A DNA stretch of 64,000 nucleotides from Marinomonas shanghaiensis (GCF_003259175.1 NZ_QGOK01000008.1:62001-126000); one strand, 5' to 3'. Positions 35,849 through 46,764 are shown, counted from the first letter of the stretch. Notes: generated by a model from the letters alone, not told the origin. Numbers and translations: made by a program.

Positions 35849-36876
35849 GATTCCCCTCCGACCGACATAGCGCATCGCCCAAAAAGCGCACTCCATTGCC
35901 GTGCATGCCCTTGAGACGCTTGTTGATAACGCTGCCAACGGCTATCGGCAGCAGTTAATGAAAACTGCTGAGAAAAAACTCGCATTTCATTGCTTAATGG
36001 CGCACTCAACTCAAACAATGTGTTTAAAAGTGGTAATACCTGATAAGCGCTACGATTAATGCGTCCCATATAAGGTTGGACACTCTCTACATAATGGCTT
36101 TCGAATTGCTGCTTGAAGTACCCCATTGGCGCGCCACAAATCGGCTGATCAAGCCCATCTATTGTATGGGTTACACGATCCAAATAATCCGTTAGTCGAG
36201 TAATTGTATATAAAAGCCTGCCAGCGTACTCACTGTCCATGAGAATCTTTAAATCCCCCTCAAATACGCTGGCGTCAACAACAGGTAAACGATCAAGACT
36301 GTCACCAATAACAACCAATCGATTCAATGCATTCATTAGCTCTTGCTGTTGTGCCGTTGAATAATTCAATGGCAAAAAGCCATTCGATAAACTAAAAAAA
36401 GCCTCACTTTCCGCCCCATTGAAAAGAGCATTCCCAAACGCCATCGGCAATTCAAGACGTTTTTGCTGCGCGATATGACGTAACTCATCCGCCAAAGTGT
36501 CGCTTTGAATATCACAGGACTCTATGGCTCGAATGATATCTAGCTCATATAAAAAACGCTGACTATCGGGCATCACTTTACCCAAAATGCTGTTTTTTCT
36601 TCCGGCCACCACGCCAACATTGCATTGCTGCAAAGACAAATAATCCAATAAACCAATATCAAATTGTGTCAAACTTTGTTGACGATGACGAGATGATGGC
36701 AGACTAGCTGGCATTACGATTGCAGGAGAAGACACCGACACAAACTGCGAGCGATTTAATCCAGCCGTGTATTGGGATAAAACGTCTTCAGCCTGAAAAC
36801 GTGTATCACACCCACTCACGCCAGCGAGTATAATGCCACCTAACAGAATCATTGAAATAAAGGTTTTTATTAACAT
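35845..36876 (-). CDS. DUF3080 family lipoprotein
   Basis: 343 aa from ATG 36876; longer starts at 36891 or 36954 remain possible. A lipoprotein signal MLIKTFISMILLGGIILAGVSGC places the lipidated Cys at 23. The rest is mostly helical with conserved-looking DYLSLQQCNVGVVAGRKNSILGKVM and FLYELDIIRAIESC, as in the DUF3080 family. No function is known for that family. The start codon overlaps the start codon of the divergent thioesterase by two bases, and no Shine-Dalgarno is obvious. Confidence 0.8.
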   Translation of the reverse strand: MLIKTFISMILLGGIILAGVSGCDTRFQAEDVLSQYTAGLNRSQFVSVSSPAIVMPASLPSSRHRQQSLTQFDIGLLDYLSLQQCNVGVVAGRKNSILGKVMPDSQRFLYELDIIRAIESCDIQSDTLADELRHIAQQKRLELPMAFGNALFNGAESEAFFSLSNGFLPLNYSTAQQQELMNALNRLVVIGDSLDRLPVVDASVFEGDLKILMDSEYAGRLLYTITRLTDYLDRVTHTIDGLDQPICGAPMGYFKQQFESHYVESVQPYMGRINRSAYQVLPLLNTLFELSAPLSNEMRVFSQQFSLTAADSRWQRYQQASQGHARQWSALFGRCAMSVGGES

Positions 36877-37285
36877 GAACAAGCTACTCATCCAAAAACG
36901 AGAAGAAATATCAGAGACACGCGTCGCGAAAATGGTGTTTCCAGCCACCACCAACCATTACGATACCTTATTTGGCGGCATCGCCCTACAGTGGATGGAT
37001 GAAGTGGCCTATATTGCGGCTACTCGCTTTGCCAGAAAAACCATGGTCACTATTTCGACTGAGCAAGTTGACTTTAAACAACCTATCCCATCAGGCATTC
37101 TCGTCGAATTAATCGCTCGCGTAGTGCATGTTGGACGAACGTCACTAAAAGTAGAGGTATCGATTTTTCTAGAGCAACTGGACTCTGATAAACGCACCAA
37201 AGCGGTAACAGGTCATTTCAACTTTGTTGCCGTAGACAGCAACAAAAAGCCGACTCCAATTTTTGATGAAGAACAACAAAGTTAA
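36875..37285 (+). CDS. Acyl-CoA thioesterase (hotdog fold, YciA-like)
   Basis: 136 aa from ATG 36875; an upstream in-frame extension to 36833 is unlikely. Hotdog-fold family: ETRVAKMVFPATTNHYDTLFGGIALQWMDEVAYIAA carries the N..D/G region and the catalytic Asp typical of YciA/BFIT-type enzymes, and VDFKQPIPSGILVELIARV is the core strand set. It hydrolyses acyl-CoA to free acid and CoA; chain preference cannot be told. AAAGG lies 11 bases upstream, inside the coding start of the divergent DUF3080 gene. Confidence 0.88.
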   Translation: MNKLLIQKREEISETRVAKMVFPATTNHYDTLFGGIALQWMDEVAYIAATRFARKTMVTISTEQVDFKQPIPSGILVELIARVVHVGRTSLKVEVSIFLEQLDSDKRTKAVTGHFNFVAVDSNKKPTPIFDEEQQS

Positions 37286-37300
37286 CAAACATGTCCTATT

Positions 37301-37331
37301 GATAAGCAGCAGCGATGTGCTGCTGCTTATC
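37301..37331. terminator. Long hairpin between convergent thioesterase and lipoprotein genes
   Basis: Perfect 13-bp arms GATAAGCAGCAGC (37301-37313) / GCTGCTGCTTATC (37319-37331) around GATGT. No T run on either side, so it may act as an mRNA 3'-end stabiliser or block to read-through rather than a standard terminator. Confidence 0.55.
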
Positions 37332-37344
37332 AGGTTTGCCTTAA

Positions 37345-37935
37345 TTAGTTAGCGTGACGCTTAGCAATTTCGGCAGCCAGCTCGTCAAAACTTTTTTCAG
37401 ATTCTAACTTTTGAAACAAGGCTGCTTCATTTCTCATTGAAGAACGCAAAATACTCTCTGCAACACCTTGCGCTTGGGCAGGATCCAATCCAACCAATAC
37501 CACTAAACCGCCCGATGGCGTTGGCATTTGACGGATGATTTTTGAACCTATTAATTGCTGTTCCGTAATTTGCTTAGTAACAACACTGTTAACACGATCG
37601 ACTGTTTCTGAATCGCCCGCTCCCGTCGTTTCGACGTATTGCTTAACCATGTTTTGCAAATCAATACTAAGCACTTGAGCCAGCTCAACACGCGCTGCCG
37701 TGGCTGCCATTTGCTTCATATAATTCACCCCAGCGGCGGATTTTTCACTATAGCCAGCAGCCGACAAAGCAACACCGTCAATAGGAGCACCACATACCCA
37801 ATCAGGCGCGGGTTGGTTAGAGCCATCCGCAAAAACACAGTCAGGAATCGCCGACACCGGCGTATTCACCACGTCTTTACTGCATGCCACCAACACAAAA
37901 CTCGCTACTAATAACCCTACCACTTTAAACATCAT
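37345..37935 (-). CDS. LPP20-type lipoprotein
   Basis: 196 aa from ATG 37935 (AAGGAAAG upstream); the longer frame to 37995 has no ribosome site. Lipobox VLVAC with Cys18. The mature part begins with a disordered stretch, then PDWVCGAPIDGVALSAAGYSEKSAAGVNYMKQMAATAARVELAQVL, an LPP20 lipoprotein family pattern also seen in FlgP-like proteins. The C-terminal half is helical. Location is probably the outer-membrane inner leaflet. Relation to motility is possible but not shown. It lies downstream of the pnp terminator on the same strand. Confidence 0.75.
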   Translation of the reverse strand: MMFKVVGLLVASFVLVACSKDVVNTPVSAIPDCVFADGSNQPAPDWVCGAPIDGVALSAAGYSEKSAAGVNYMKQMAATAARVELAQVLSIDLQNMVKQYVETTGAGDSETVDRVNSVVTKQITEQQLIGSKIIRQMPTPSGGLVVLVGLDPAQAQGVAESILRSSMRNEAALFQKLESEKSFDELAAEIAKRHAN

Positions 37936-38032
37936 GATTCTTTCCTTTACTTTCGCCAAGACAATCAGCACACAGAGCATCAATATCAGCCACATAATGC
38001 TGTTATTCTAGTCTATACATACCATTAAAAAC

Positions 38033-38064
38033 AAAAAAAGGCGCTAATAAATAGCACCTTTTTT
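38033..38064 (-). terminator. Terminator of pnp
   Basis: On the minus strand an imperfect stem AAAAGGTGCTA / TAGCGCCTTTT (38033-38064, one G-U pair) with T run after it, 22 bp beyond the pnp stop. Confidence 0.7.
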
Positions 38065-38085
38065 GATCAATCCCATTACACAGAA

Positions 38086-40194
38086 TTATTCCGTGTAAGC
38101 GGCTTTTTCTTCTGCTGTAACGTCTTTCATAGACAATTTGATACGACCACGAGCATCAACATCCAGTACTTTAACGATGACATCTTGACCTTCAGAAAGG
38201 AAGTCGGTTACCGCACGAATACGCTCTTCAGCGATTTGAGAGATGTGAACCAAACCATCTTTACCAGGTAAGATATTTACGAATGCACCAAACTCAGCGA
38301 GACGAACCACTTTACCTTTGTAAAGTTTATCAACTTCTGCTTCAGCTGTGATTTCATGAATCTTCAGCAATGCGGCATCAGAAGACGCTTTATCAGCCGC
38401 GTAAATACGAACAGTACCGTCGTCGTCTAGATCGATAGAAGCGCCAGTTTGCTCAGTGATAGAGCGAATAGTCGCGCCACCTTTACCGATAACGTCACGA
38501 ATTTTCTCTGGATCAATTTTGATCGTCGCCATAGAAGGCGCGTTTGGAGACACTTCTGGACGAGCGTAACCAATGACTTTCGCCATTTCACGAAGAATAT
38601 GAGTACGAGCTTCAAGCGCTTGGCTCAAAGCGATATCCATAATTTCTTCGTTGATGCCTTCTATTTTGATGTCCATTTGAAGCGCTGTGATACCTTCTGC
38701 CGTACCAGCCACTTTAAAGTCCATATCGCCAAGATGATCTTCGTCACCCAAGATGTCCGTCAATACAGCAAAGCCGTCGTCTTCTTTGATAAGACCCATG
38801 GCGATACCTGCCACTGGCGCTTTCAAAGGAACACCAGCATCCATCATAGACAAAGACGCACCACAAACAGACGCCATAGAGCTTGAACCGTTAGATTCAG
38901 TGATCTCAGATACAACACGAATGGTGTATGGGAACTCGTCTTCAGAAGGCAATACTGCTTGAACACCGCGACGAGCCAAACGACCGTGGCCAATCTCACG
39001 ACGACCAACACCGCCCATACGACCACACTCACCGACAGAGTAAGGAGGGAAGTTATAATGAAGCATGAAGCTGTCTTTGCTTTCGCCAGTCAAGCCGTCT
39101 GTCATTTGCGAATCACGGCTAGTACCTAGTGTACAAGTAGCAATCGCTTGCGTTTCACCACGAGTAAACAATGCAGAACCGTGAGTTTTGCTTAACAGAC
39201 CCACTTCAACACTGATAGGGCGAACTGTTTTGTTGTCACGACCATCGATACGTGGCTTACCGTCGATAACACGACGGCGCACGATACGTTTTTCTAGTTT
39301 AGAAAAAGCGCCCGTTACGTCTGCTTCTGAAAATTCGCCACCTTCGGTCACGAGTGCCGCCACAGCGGCATCACGCACAACACCTAGTTGCGCATAGCGA
39401 GCCATTTTCTCACTGATACCGTACGCCTCTTCGATTTGAGCCGCGTAGCCAGACTGAAGAGCATCAGCCAAAGACACATTTGCCGCTTCCGCTGTCCAAT
39501 CCCAACGAGGCTTAGCGCACTCAGCTGCGAATTCAGTGATAGCAGAAATAGCCGCTTGCATTTCTTTATGAGCATAAAGAACCGCACCTAGCATTTCGTC
39601 TTCAGTCAGCTCTTGCGCTTCAGACTCAACCATCAATACAGCGTCTTTCGTACCCGCTACCACCATGTCTAGCAAAGAACCTTCTAGATCAGAGTAGCTT
39701 GGGTTAAGCACGTAGCCAGACTCATCGTTGAAACCAACACGCGCCGCACCAATTGGGCCATTGAATGGGATACCAGAAATGGTCAATGCAGCAGACGTTG
39801 CAATCATTGCGGCGATATCTGCGTCTAAGTTGGTGTTAGTAGACATAACCGTACAAACAACCTGAACTTCATTCATGAACCCTTTAGGGAACAATGGACG
39901 AATTGGACGGTCGATCAAACGCGACGTCAGTGTTTCTTTTTCAGAAGGGCGACCTTCACGCTTTAAAAAGCCACCTGGAATTTTACCAACAGCATAAGCT
40001 CGCTCTTGATAGTGTACAGACAGTGGAAAAAAGTTTTGACCAGGTGTTGCTGTTTTTGCACCAACAACCGTTGCCAGCACTTGTGCATCACCAATAGTAC
40101 ACAGTACAGCACCCGTTGCTTGGCGAGCAATGCGGCCTGTTTCTAGTGTGACGGTATCGTTACCGAACTGGAAAGTTTTTGTCGTAATACTCAC
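38086..40194 (-). CDS. pnp: Polyribonucleotide nucleotidyltransferase (PNPase)
   Basis: 702 aa from GTG 40194, with AAGGA six bases before it; the frame continues upstream but into the leader hairpin. PNPase degrades RNA 3' to 5' phosphorolytically and joins RNase E in the degradosome. Order: two RNase PH cores ([30 protein letters not shown], and [29 protein letters not shown]), a helical linker between them, a KH domain ([21 protein letters not shown]), and an S1 domain ([26 protein letters not shown]). Preceded by rpsO, as in most gammaproteobacteria, with a long leader hairpin. Confidence 0.98.
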   Translation of the reverse strand: MSITTKTFQFGNDTVTLETGRIARQATGAVLCTIGDAQVLATVVGAKTATPGQNFFPLSVHYQERAYAVGKIPGGFLKREGRPSEKETLTSRLIDRPIRPLFPKGFMNEVQVVCTVMSTNTNLDADIAAMIATSAALTISGIPFNGPIGAARVGFNDESGYVLNPSYSDLEGSLLDMVVAGTKDAVLMVESEAQELTEDEMLGAVLYAHKEMQAAISAITEFAAECAKPRWDWTAEAANVSLADALQSGYAAQIEEAYGISEKMARYAQLGVVRDAAVAALVTEGGEFSEADVTGAFSKLEKRIVRRRVIDGKPRIDGRDNKTVRPISVEVGLLSKTHGSALFTRGETQAIATCTLGTSRDSQMTDGLTGESKDSFMLHYNFPPYSVGECGRMGGVGRREIGHGRLARRGVQAVLPSEDEFPYTIRVVSEITESNGSSSMASVCGASLSMMDAGVPLKAPVAGIAMGLIKEDDGFAVLTDILGDEDHLGDMDFKVAGTAEGITALQMDIKIEGINEEIMDIALSQALEARTHILREMAKVIGYARPEVSPNAPSMATIKIDPEKIRDVIGKGGATIRSITEQTGASIDLDDDGTVRIYAADKASSDAALLKIHEITAEAEVDKLYKGKVVRLAEFGAFVNILPGKDGLVHISQIAEERIRAVTDFLSEGQDVIVKVLDVDARGRIKLSMKDVTAEEKAAYTE

Positions 40195-40222
40195 GCGTAT
40201 TCCTTTTATTAAAAAAATTTCT

Positions 40223-40327
40223 TCTCCCAAAGACCTCTTTTTAAGCCAGTACTCATATGAACTCTTTCAACCTTTCTCTCTCATGAAAAGAAAAGTGCAT
40301 ATGAAGTACAGGCTGTCCCTTGGGAGA
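40223..40327 (-). promoter_or_regulatory. Long pnp leader hairpin (likely RNase III/PNPase autoregulation site)
   Basis: Imperfect long stem in the pnp 5' region: TCTCCCAA (40223-40230) with TTGGGAGA (40320-40327), plus AGCC, GTAC and CATATG blocks of the two arms facing each other (about 40244-40259 and 40298-40314). In E. coli a comparable leader duplex is cut by RNase III and then degraded by PNPase, which represses its own synthesis. Position and shape match, although the sequence is different. Confidence 0.7.
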
Positions 40328-40332
40328 CCAAT

Positions 40333-40361
40333 AAAAAAAGGGCCATAATAATTTATGGCCC
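40333..40361 (-). terminator. Terminator/attenuator between rpsO and pnp
   Basis: GGGCCATA (40340-40347) / TATGGCCC (40354-40361) followed on the minus strand by seven T, 11 bp after the rpsO stop. It lets rpsO exceed pnp expression. Confidence 0.85.
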
Positions 40362-40371
40362 TTTCTCAGTC

Positions 40372-40641
40372 TTAGCGACGCAGACCTAGTTTTTTGATCA
40401 AACTAGTGTAACGAGCTGCATCTTTACGCTTAAGGTAATCCAACAACTTACGACGTTGGTTTACCATGCGGATTAGACCGCGACGAGAATGATGGTCGTG
40501 GATATGAGCTTTAAAGTGATCTTGAAGACCTTCGATGTTCTTAGTCAACAATGCTACTTGAACTTCAGGAGAACCAGTGTCACCTTCTGCTACTTGAAAC
40601 TCTTTTACCAACGCTGCTTTTGATTCTGCAGACAATGCCAT
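40372..40641 (-). CDS. rpsO: 30S ribosomal protein S15
   Basis: 89 aa from ATG 40641 with GGAG nine bases upstream; the track of the frame five codons further has no ribosome site. Exactly the length of E. coli S15. S15 binds the 16S central domain early in assembly. Signature: [37 protein letters not shown]. Lies 111 bp after truB, with a possible weak promoter (TTGCTG-18-TATGCT on the minus strand) and a terminator after it. Confidence 0.99.
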   Translation of the reverse strand: MALSAESKAALVKEFQVAEGDTGSPEVQVALLTKNIEGLQDHFKAHIHDHHSRRGLIRMVNQRRKLLDYLKRKDAARYTSLIKKLGLRR

Positions 40642-40752
40642 AATCTTAATCTCCAAATTAATATGCTATTAAAAGTAAAGGATAGCCGAGCATATTTTCA
40701 GTCATCCTAGACCAGCAAGTTTAGCACTTTTTTTAGCAGAACTCACTGCTAT

Positions 40753-41679
40753 TTATAAAGAGAACTCACTAGTATTTACCAATCGATAAGGACGAATAGA
40801 CGTTCCTTTTATCTGCCCAAGCCCCAAAAAGCGCTGTGATTGTTGATCGTACATTCTGACCACAGTTTCGTGCTCTAATGAAACAGGGCTAGAAACGGTC
40901 CGACCAAACATCATATCTAAGGTGTCCACCTCCGCTAAATCCACTTTTTCAAAGTGTTTTACGGCGGTATCCATTGAAATCAGATGAGAATCCAACGCCT
41001 CGTAACCTTGCTCCGCTATCGCCTCAAATTGTTCTAGGGTCATCATATTTTCAGGCAAATACCCTGCCGTCGAAATACGATGCAAAGAATGCAGATGTGC
41101 GCCACACCCTAACGCTTCGCCAATATCCTCACCAATGGTTCGAATATAGGTCCCTTTAGAACACTGAATATCAAGCGTTAACGTATCGTCCGTTCTGGAA
41201 ACAAGGGTGAGATTTGCAATCGTGACGCGTCGACGTTTTCTCTCGATGACAATCCCCTGACGAGCATACTCGTACAAAGGCCTGCCCTCATGCTTCAGAG
41301 CAGAATACATAGGCGGTATCTGCTCAATGTCACCACGAAATCTATCTAAAATCGCTTCAAGCGAGTCATCAGTAAGGGTAGGAACTGACTCTTCCGTTAA
41401 CACCTCACCTTCACGATCACCCGTTGTGGTTCTTTTGCCCAACTGAATACAGGTCAAATAACGCTTATTTGCATCCAATAGATATTGAGAAAACTTTGTC
41501 GCCTCGCCAAGACACAGTGGCAACATTCCTGTTGCCAAAGGATCGAGCGCACCAGTATGGCCAGCTTTCGCCGCTTGATAAAGACGGCGAACACGCTGCA
41601 ATGCCTGGTTTGAACTAAGACCAATCGGCTTGTTCAGTAAAACAATCCCGTCTACCGAACGCCATTTTGCTTTAACCAT
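40753..41679 (-). CDS. truB: tRNA pseudouridine(55) synthase TruB
   Basis: 308 aa. TruB makes pseudouridine 55 in the T loop of nearly all tRNAs and also acts as a tRNA chaperone. Signatures: GIVLLNKPIGLSSNQALQ, GHTGALDPLATGMLPLCLGEATK with the catalytic Asp, and CSKGTYIRTIGEDIGEALG. The C-terminal part contains a PUA-like region (VRMYDQQSQRFLGLGQI). Placed nine bases after rbfA in the nusA-infB-rbfA-truB string. Confidence 0.97.
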   Translation of the reverse strand: MVKAKWRSVDGIVLLNKPIGLSSNQALQRVRRLYQAAKAGHTGALDPLATGMLPLCLGEATKFSQYLLDANKRYLTCIQLGKRTTTGDREGEVLTEESVPTLTDDSLEAILDRFRGDIEQIPPMYSALKHEGRPLYEYARQGIVIERKRRRVTIANLTLVSRTDDTLTLDIQCSKGTYIRTIGEDIGEALGCGAHLHSLHRISTAGYLPENMMTLEQFEAIAEQGYEALDSHLISMDTAVKHFEKVDLAEVDTLDMMFGRTVSSPVSLEHETVVRMYDQQSQRFLGLGQIKGTSIRPYRLVNTSEFSL

Positions 41680-41688
41680 ACGACTTTA

Positions 41689-42078
41689 TTACTCGCCTTC
41701 GTTACCGTTTTTCGTCTCATCATCACGAATCGCTTCGTCAATCAGAGCCGACATACGCGAACCATTGACCACACTTTGGTCATAATGAAAGCGCAAATGC
41801 GGCATAACACGAAGTTTAACTTCTTGTGCTAAACGACGACGTAAAAAACCTTTCGCGCTGTCAAGAGCCGCTTGGTTCTCTGCCAATACTTCTGGCTGAT
41901 CGTCTTTACCCAAAACAGTGTAATAAATATCTGCATAGCCTAAATCTTTTGCTACACGCACTTCGTTGACAGTAACCAACCCTAAACGCGGATCCTTTAC
42001 TTCAAACTGGATCAAGGACGCCAGCTCCTTTTGGAGCTGGTCACCAATCCGACTAGTACGACTAAATTCGCCTGCCAT
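41689..42078 (-). CDS. rbfA: 30S ribosome-binding factor RbfA
   Basis: 129 aa, one KH-like domain. RbfA binds the 30S subunit near helix 1 and is needed for 16S 5'-end maturation, mainly in the cold. Marks: FSRTSRIGDQLQKELASLIQFEVKDPRLG and MPHLRFHYDQSVVNGSRMSALID near the C-terminus. Twelve bases after infB; truB follows. Confidence 0.97.
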   Translation of the reverse strand: MAGEFSRTSRIGDQLQKELASLIQFEVKDPRLGLVTVNEVRVAKDLGYADIYYTVLGKDDQPEVLAENQAALDSAKGFLRRRLAQEVKLRVMPHLRFHYDQSVVNGSRMSALIDEAIRDDETKNGNEGE

Positions 42079-42090
42079 GATCTTGTCCTA

Positions 42091-44664
42091 TTATAACGTA
42101 CGCGCAACTTCGATGGTTTCAAAAACCTCGATCTTATCGCCTACTTTTACGTCAGTGTAGTTTTTAACACCGATACCACATTCCATGCCTCGGCTAACTT
42201 CATTGACCGCATCTTTAAAGCGACGAAGAGATTCAAGTTCACCTTCATAAATAACAACATCATCACGCAATACACGGATCTGTTTGTTACGGTAAACCGT
42301 CCCTTCTACCACCATACAGCCGGCAATCAAACCAAACTTAGGCGAACTGAACACATCACGTACTTCGGCCGTACCTTTGATGTCTTCACGAAGATCTGGA
42401 GACAACATACCTGACAACGCAGATTTCACATCGTCAATAATGTTATAGATAACACTGTAGTAGCGAAGATCAATACTTTCACGCTCAATGAATTGCTTAG
42501 CAGAATTATCTGCACGCACGTTGAAACCGAAAATAACCGCATCAGACGCTAGCGCTAACGTTGCATCCGTTTCCGTGATACCACCAACGCCACTAGAGAT
42601 AACGTTAACTTTCACTTCATCTGTATTCATGTCAGTCAATGACTTGATCAAGGCTTCAAGAGAACCACGAACGTCCGCTTTGATAACAATGTTCAGAGTA
42701 CGAACTTCGTCTTTGCCCATCTCAGAGAATAAGTTCTCTAATTTAGCAGAATGCTGGCGAGCAAAACGCACTTCACGGTATTTACCTTGACGGAAGTTCG
42801 CCACTTCACGCGCCTTACGCTCATCCGCTACAACGATGAACTCTTCACCTGCTTCTGGCGTTCCATCAAGACCAAGAATCTCAACAGGAATAGAAGGACC
42901 TGCAGAATCAATTGTCTTACCAGTCTCATCCAACAAAGCACGTACACGGCCCATCTGAAGACCAGCCAACACGATGTCGCCTTTCTTCAAGGTGCCATTT
43001 TGTACCAACAAGGTCGCTACAGAACCGCGACCACGATCCAAACGCGCTTCAACCACCACACCTTTTGCTGGTGCGCTCGGAACCGCTGTCAATTCAAGTA
43101 CTTCTGATTGCAACAACACGGCTTCTAGAAGCGCTTCAATACCTTCACCAGACTTAGCCGACACACCGACGAACTGAACGTCACCGCCCCATTCTTCAGG
43201 AATAACACCTTGCGCCACTAATTCGTTTTTAACACGATCTAAATCCGCGCCTTCTTTATCGATTTTAGTCATGGCAACGACCATTGGAACACCAGCAGCA
43301 CGAGCATGCTGAATAGCTTCAATTGTCTGAGGCATAACGCCATCGTCTGCAGCACACACTAGAATAACAATATCGGTTGCTTTCGCACCACGTGCACGCA
43401 TCGACGTAAACGCAGCGTGTCCAGGTGTGTCCAAGAAGCTGATCATACCGTGCGGAGTCTCAACATGGTAAGCACCGATATGCTGAGTAATACCACCAGA
43501 CTCACCCGCAGCGACGCGAGTCGTACGAATATAATCAAGCAAAGACGTTTTACCGTGGTCAACATGGCCCATTACGGTAACGACTGGTGCACGTTTAATC
43601 GCTTCACCTTCGTAGTCAATGGCTTCGATCATGTCATTTTCAACGGCATTTTCGTCAATCAACTTAACCGTATGACCCATTTCTTCAACAACAAGTGTTG
43701 CCGTATCACGGTCAATGGTTTGGTTAATCGTTGCCATGGCGCCCATTTTGAACATGACCTTGATGACTTCTGCGCCTTTCACTGCCATTTTTTCGGCAAG
43801 ATCTGCCACAGTGATACTTTCTGGCAAAGCGACTTCATGAATCATTTTAGCCGTAGGCTTTTGGAAACCGTGCTCTTGTTTTGCCGGCTTCTTATTTTTG
43901 CGACCTAACTTGCCGCGACGAGTGAATTCATCTTCGTCGTTGACATTAACGCGTGAGGTGCGCTTGTTATCTGGGTTAATACGACCACGAGGTTTATCTT
44001 TATCGTTGTCATGTCTCACTGGGCCTTTTTTGCCTTTTGGTGCAACCGTTGATTTTTTACCGTCCATCGCTGGTTGAGACATTTTTTTCGCTGCTTTAGG
44101 CTGCTTCGGTGATTCCACGGGTTCTGCCGCTCCTATATCGGAAACATACTGCTCCGTATAATTTACCGCGTCAGCATCCGCTACGGCGGCTTTTGCCGCT
44201 GCGTCTTGACGCGCTTTTGCTTCGGCTTCAGCTTTCGCTTTGGCCGCCTTCTCTTCTTCAAGTTTGCGCTCAGCGTCTAAACGAGCCTGCTCTTCAGCAG
44301 CCAAACGCTCTTGCTCTTCAGCAAGACGCTGTGCAAGCAATAACTCTTCTTGCTTTTGTGATTCACTGTCTGAATCGTCACGTTTTACGTATGTACGCTT
44401 TTTCTTCACTGCAATATTAACTGCTTTTCCGCCATCGCGCGACAATGTACTTGTTGTCTTTCGCTGCAGAGTAATTCTTTGGCTATTACCACTGTCTTCG
44501 CCATGCTGACGTTTCAGATAATTCAGCAACGCTTGCTTTTCAACTTCAGAGACTTCTTGTCCTGCACTCGTTTGAGGCAGACCAGCGTCTTTCATCTGAG
44601 CTAGTAGCTTATCGACTGGCGTATTGACCAGCTCGGATAATATCTTTACGGTTTGAACTGTCAT
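42091..44664 (-). CDS. infB: Translation initiation factor IF-2
   Basis: 857 aa, near the size of E. coli IF2. Order: an N-terminal IF2_N domain (1-50, [22 protein letters not shown]), an Ala/Glu/Lys-rich charged linker (about 95-260, with EERL repeats), a second IF2_N ([24 protein letters not shown]), then the GTPase with G1 [11 protein letters not shown] at about 363-373, G3 DTPGH and G4 MTKID, and C-terminal domains that bind fMet-tRNA. It brings initiator tRNA to the 30S and helps subunits join. Between nusA and rbfA as usual. Confidence 0.98.
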   Translation of the reverse strand: MTVQTVKILSELVNTPVDKLLAQMKDAGLPQTSAGQEVSEVEKQALLNYLKRQHGEDSGNSQRITLQRKTTSTLSRDGGKAVNIAVKKKRTYVKRDDSDSESQKQEELLLAQRLAEEQERLAAEEQARLDAERKLEEEKAAKAKAEAEAKARQDAAAKAAVADADAVNYTEQYVSDIGAAEPVESPKQPKAAKKMSQPAMDGKKSTVAPKGKKGPVRHDNDKDKPRGRINPDNKRTSRVNVNDEDEFTRRGKLGRKNKKPAKQEHGFQKPTAKMIHEVALPESITVADLAEKMAVKGAEVIKVMFKMGAMATINQTIDRDTATLVVEEMGHTVKLIDENAVENDMIEAIDYEGEAIKRAPVVTVMGHVDHGKTSLLDYIRTTRVAAGESGGITQHIGAYHVETPHGMISFLDTPGHAAFTSMRARGAKATDIVILVCAADDGVMPQTIEAIQHARAAGVPMVVAMTKIDKEGADLDRVKNELVAQGVIPEEWGGDVQFVGVSAKSGEGIEALLEAVLLQSEVLELTAVPSAPAKGVVVEARLDRGRGSVATLLVQNGTLKKGDIVLAGLQMGRVRALLDETGKTIDSAGPSIPVEILGLDGTPEAGEEFIVVADERKAREVANFRQGKYREVRFARQHSAKLENLFSEMGKDEVRTLNIVIKADVRGSLEALIKSLTDMNTDEVKVNVISSGVGGITETDATLALASDAVIFGFNVRADNSAKQFIERESIDLRYYSVIYNIIDDVKSALSGMLSPDLREDIKGTAEVRDVFSSPKFGLIAGCMVVEGTVYRNKQIRVLRDDVVIYEGELESLRRFKDAVNEVSRGMECGIGVKNYTDVKVGDKIEVFETIEVARTL

Positions 44665-44690
44665 TAAGTTCCCCCTTATGTACTCAGATT

Positions 44691-46181
44691 TTATTCAGAT
44701 TCAGCAAACCAAGGTGCACGAGCTGTCAATATAAGACTCGCTGCGCGCGCTTCTGTCATACCTTCAACGTCTAGCAATTCATCTACCGATTGCTCTGCTA
44801 AATCTTCCATGGTGATCACTCCCATAGAAGCCAAAACTAAAGCAAGATGATTGTCCATACCGTCCATTGCTAACAAATCAGCAGCAGGCTTGGCATCATC
44901 CAATTGCTCTTCAGCTTGTAGAGCTCGGTTTAATAAGGACTCTTTTGCACGTGAACGTAGTTCATTTACTAAATCTTCATCAAATCCGTCGATGTCTAAC
45001 ATTTCTTCCATCGGGATATAGGCCACTTCTTCTAAGGAAGTGAATCCCTCTTCAACCATCTGAATGGCTAAATCGTCATCAATGTCTAAACCAGAAACAA
45101 AAATATCAATGAGTTTTTGCGACTCTTCTTGCTGTTTTGCTTCTGCGTCTTCGCTGGTCATTACATTCAATGACCAACCCGTCAATGTAGAAGCCAAGCG
45201 CACGTTTTGACCGTTACGACCAATGGCTTGCGCCAAGTTGTCGCTCTTAACCGCCACATCCATAGAATGCGCGTCTTCATCAATAACGATAGAATCAACT
45301 TCAGCAGGCGCCATAGCGTTAATCACTAATTGAGCTGGGTTATCATCCCAAAGAACGATATCGACGCGCTCGCCATTCATTTCATTTGACACAGCTTGAA
45401 CACGTGCACCACGCATACCAACACACGCACCAATTGGATCGATACGACGGTCATTTGTTTTTACAGCGATTTTTGCACGCAATCCTGGATCACGCGCCGC
45501 ACCACGAATCTCAATCACTTCTTCTGCAATTTCTGGCACTTCAAGACGGAATAGCTCAATCATGAATGCAGGTGCATTACGAGAAAGGATCAACTGCGAT
45601 CCACGATTATCTTCACGAATTTCAAGCAATAAAGCACGAATTCGATCGTTCATTCTGAAGCTCTCACGAGCAATCAGCTGATCTTTTGGTAAAGACGCTT
45701 CAGCGTTCTCACCCAAATCGATAATCAAACTATCACGTGTCACTTTTTTCACTTGACCATGAACAAGCTTGCCTACTTTTTCAGTGTAAAGCGCAACCAT
45801 TTTTGCACGTTCCGCTTCACGCACTTTCTGTACAATCACTTGTTTCGCTGTTTGCGCGGCAATACGGCCAAACGCTTCAGACTCGACTTCTTCTTCGTAA
45901 ATCTCGCCAATGCCCAAACCAAGATTCTGCTCTTCAGAGTCATCGATTGTTAGCTCTGAAGCTGGCGCTGAATATTCTTCATCTGCAACGATGTGCCATT
46001 GACGGTACGTTTTATAATCACCTGTACGCTGATCAATAGAAACACGAATTAATGCATCTTCTTCAAAACGACGCTTGGCAGCACTTGCTAAAGCAATTTC
46101 AACGGCTTCGAAAATAACTTGTTTCGGAACATCTTTCTCGTTGGAAACGGCTTCCACTACCAAAAGAATTTCTTTGCTCAT
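44691..46181 (-). CDS. nusA: Transcription elongation/termination factor NusA
   Basis: 496 aa (E. coli 495). Order: N-terminal RNA polymerase-binding domain (1-130, [23 protein letters not shown]), S1 (about 135-200, [26 protein letters not shown]), two KH domains (about 205-345, [29 protein letters not shown]), and two acidic C-terminal repeats (about 365-496) that bind alpha-CTD. It modulates pausing, termination and antitermination at rRNA operons. Twenty-six bases before infB on the transcript, 27 bases after rimP. Confidence 0.98.
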   Translation of the reverse strand: MSKEILLVVEAVSNEKDVPKQVIFEAVEIALASAAKRRFEEDALIRVSIDQRTGDYKTYRQWHIVADEEYSAPASELTIDDSEEQNLGLGIGEIYEEEVESEAFGRIAAQTAKQVIVQKVREAERAKMVALYTEKVGKLVHGQVKKVTRDSLIIDLGENAEASLPKDQLIARESFRMNDRIRALLLEIREDNRGSQLILSRNAPAFMIELFRLEVPEIAEEVIEIRGAARDPGLRAKIAVKTNDRRIDPIGACVGMRGARVQAVSNEMNGERVDIVLWDDNPAQLVINAMAPAEVDSIVIDEDAHSMDVAVKSDNLAQAIGRNGQNVRLASTLTGWSLNVMTSEDAEAKQQEESQKLIDIFVSGLDIDDDLAIQMVEEGFTSLEEVAYIPMEEMLDIDGFDEDLVNELRSRAKESLLNRALQAEEQLDDAKPAADLLAMDGMDNHLALVLASMGVITMEDLAEQSVDELLDVEGMTEARAASLILTARAPWFAESE

Positions 46182-46208
46182 CCTTTTAGCCTCTCTTCAA
46201 GGTTAATT

Positions 46209-46670
46209 TTAAAATTGTGGAACAACATTTGCCTTATCAATTAACTCGATAGGCAATAGGTATTCTTCTTGATCTACACGAATCACAATATCTTCGCTTT
46301 CGATCCCCATGAGTTGTCCTTTAAATTTACGTCGTCCGTCGAAAGGCACTCGTAAACGCAAAGAAACAATAGAACCGATATACGCCTGATACTGAGCCAA
46401 ACTGAATAAAGGCCGATCTAAACCTGGTGATGATACTTCTAGGCTATATTCCCCAGTAATAGGGTCTTCAACATCTAAAATGGAACTTACTTGACGACTA
46501 ACTCGAGCACAATCTTCGACATCAATGCCTTTTTCATCGTCTGTTTCAATATAAATACGAAGCACAGAATCCTTACCTAAAGATAAGTACTCCATTCCCC
46601 AAAACTCTAACCCCAAACCTTCAACGACTGGTCGAATAAGTTCTTCTAAAATCGTATATTTTGCTGACAA
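46209..46670 (-). CDS. rimP: Ribosome maturation factor RimP
   Basis: 153 aa from a TTG at 46670 with GGAG seven bases upstream; a longer frame to 46724 (ATG) has no ribosome site and does not look like the family. RimP assists early 30S assembly around S12. Signatures: LEELIRPVVEGLGLEFWGMEY, the DVEDCARVSRQVSSILDVEDPI motif, and YSLEVSSPGLDRPLF. First gene of the rimP-nusA-infB string. In enterics metY (tRNA-fMet) precedes it; here there is none. Confidence 0.95.
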   Translation of the reverse strand: MSAKYTILEELIRPVVEGLGLEFWGMEYLSLGKDSVLRIYIETDDEKGIDVEDCARVSRQVSSILDVEDPITGEYSLEVSSPGLDRPLFSLAQYQAYIGSIVSLRLRVPFDGRRKFKGQLMGIESEDIVIRVDQEEYLLPIELIDKANVVPQF

Positions 46671-46764
46671 TCGTTTTCTCCGAAAACCTATTTTGTAAAA
46701 CGCAGAAACAAAAAACGGGCTCAAGGCCCATTTTCATTAAAACATAGTGCACGGTGCAGATAAC

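Noticed and set aside
44109-44420. Plus-strand frame in the charged linker of infB
   Set aside because: Antisense shadow of Ala/Glu/Lys repeats; no start signals.
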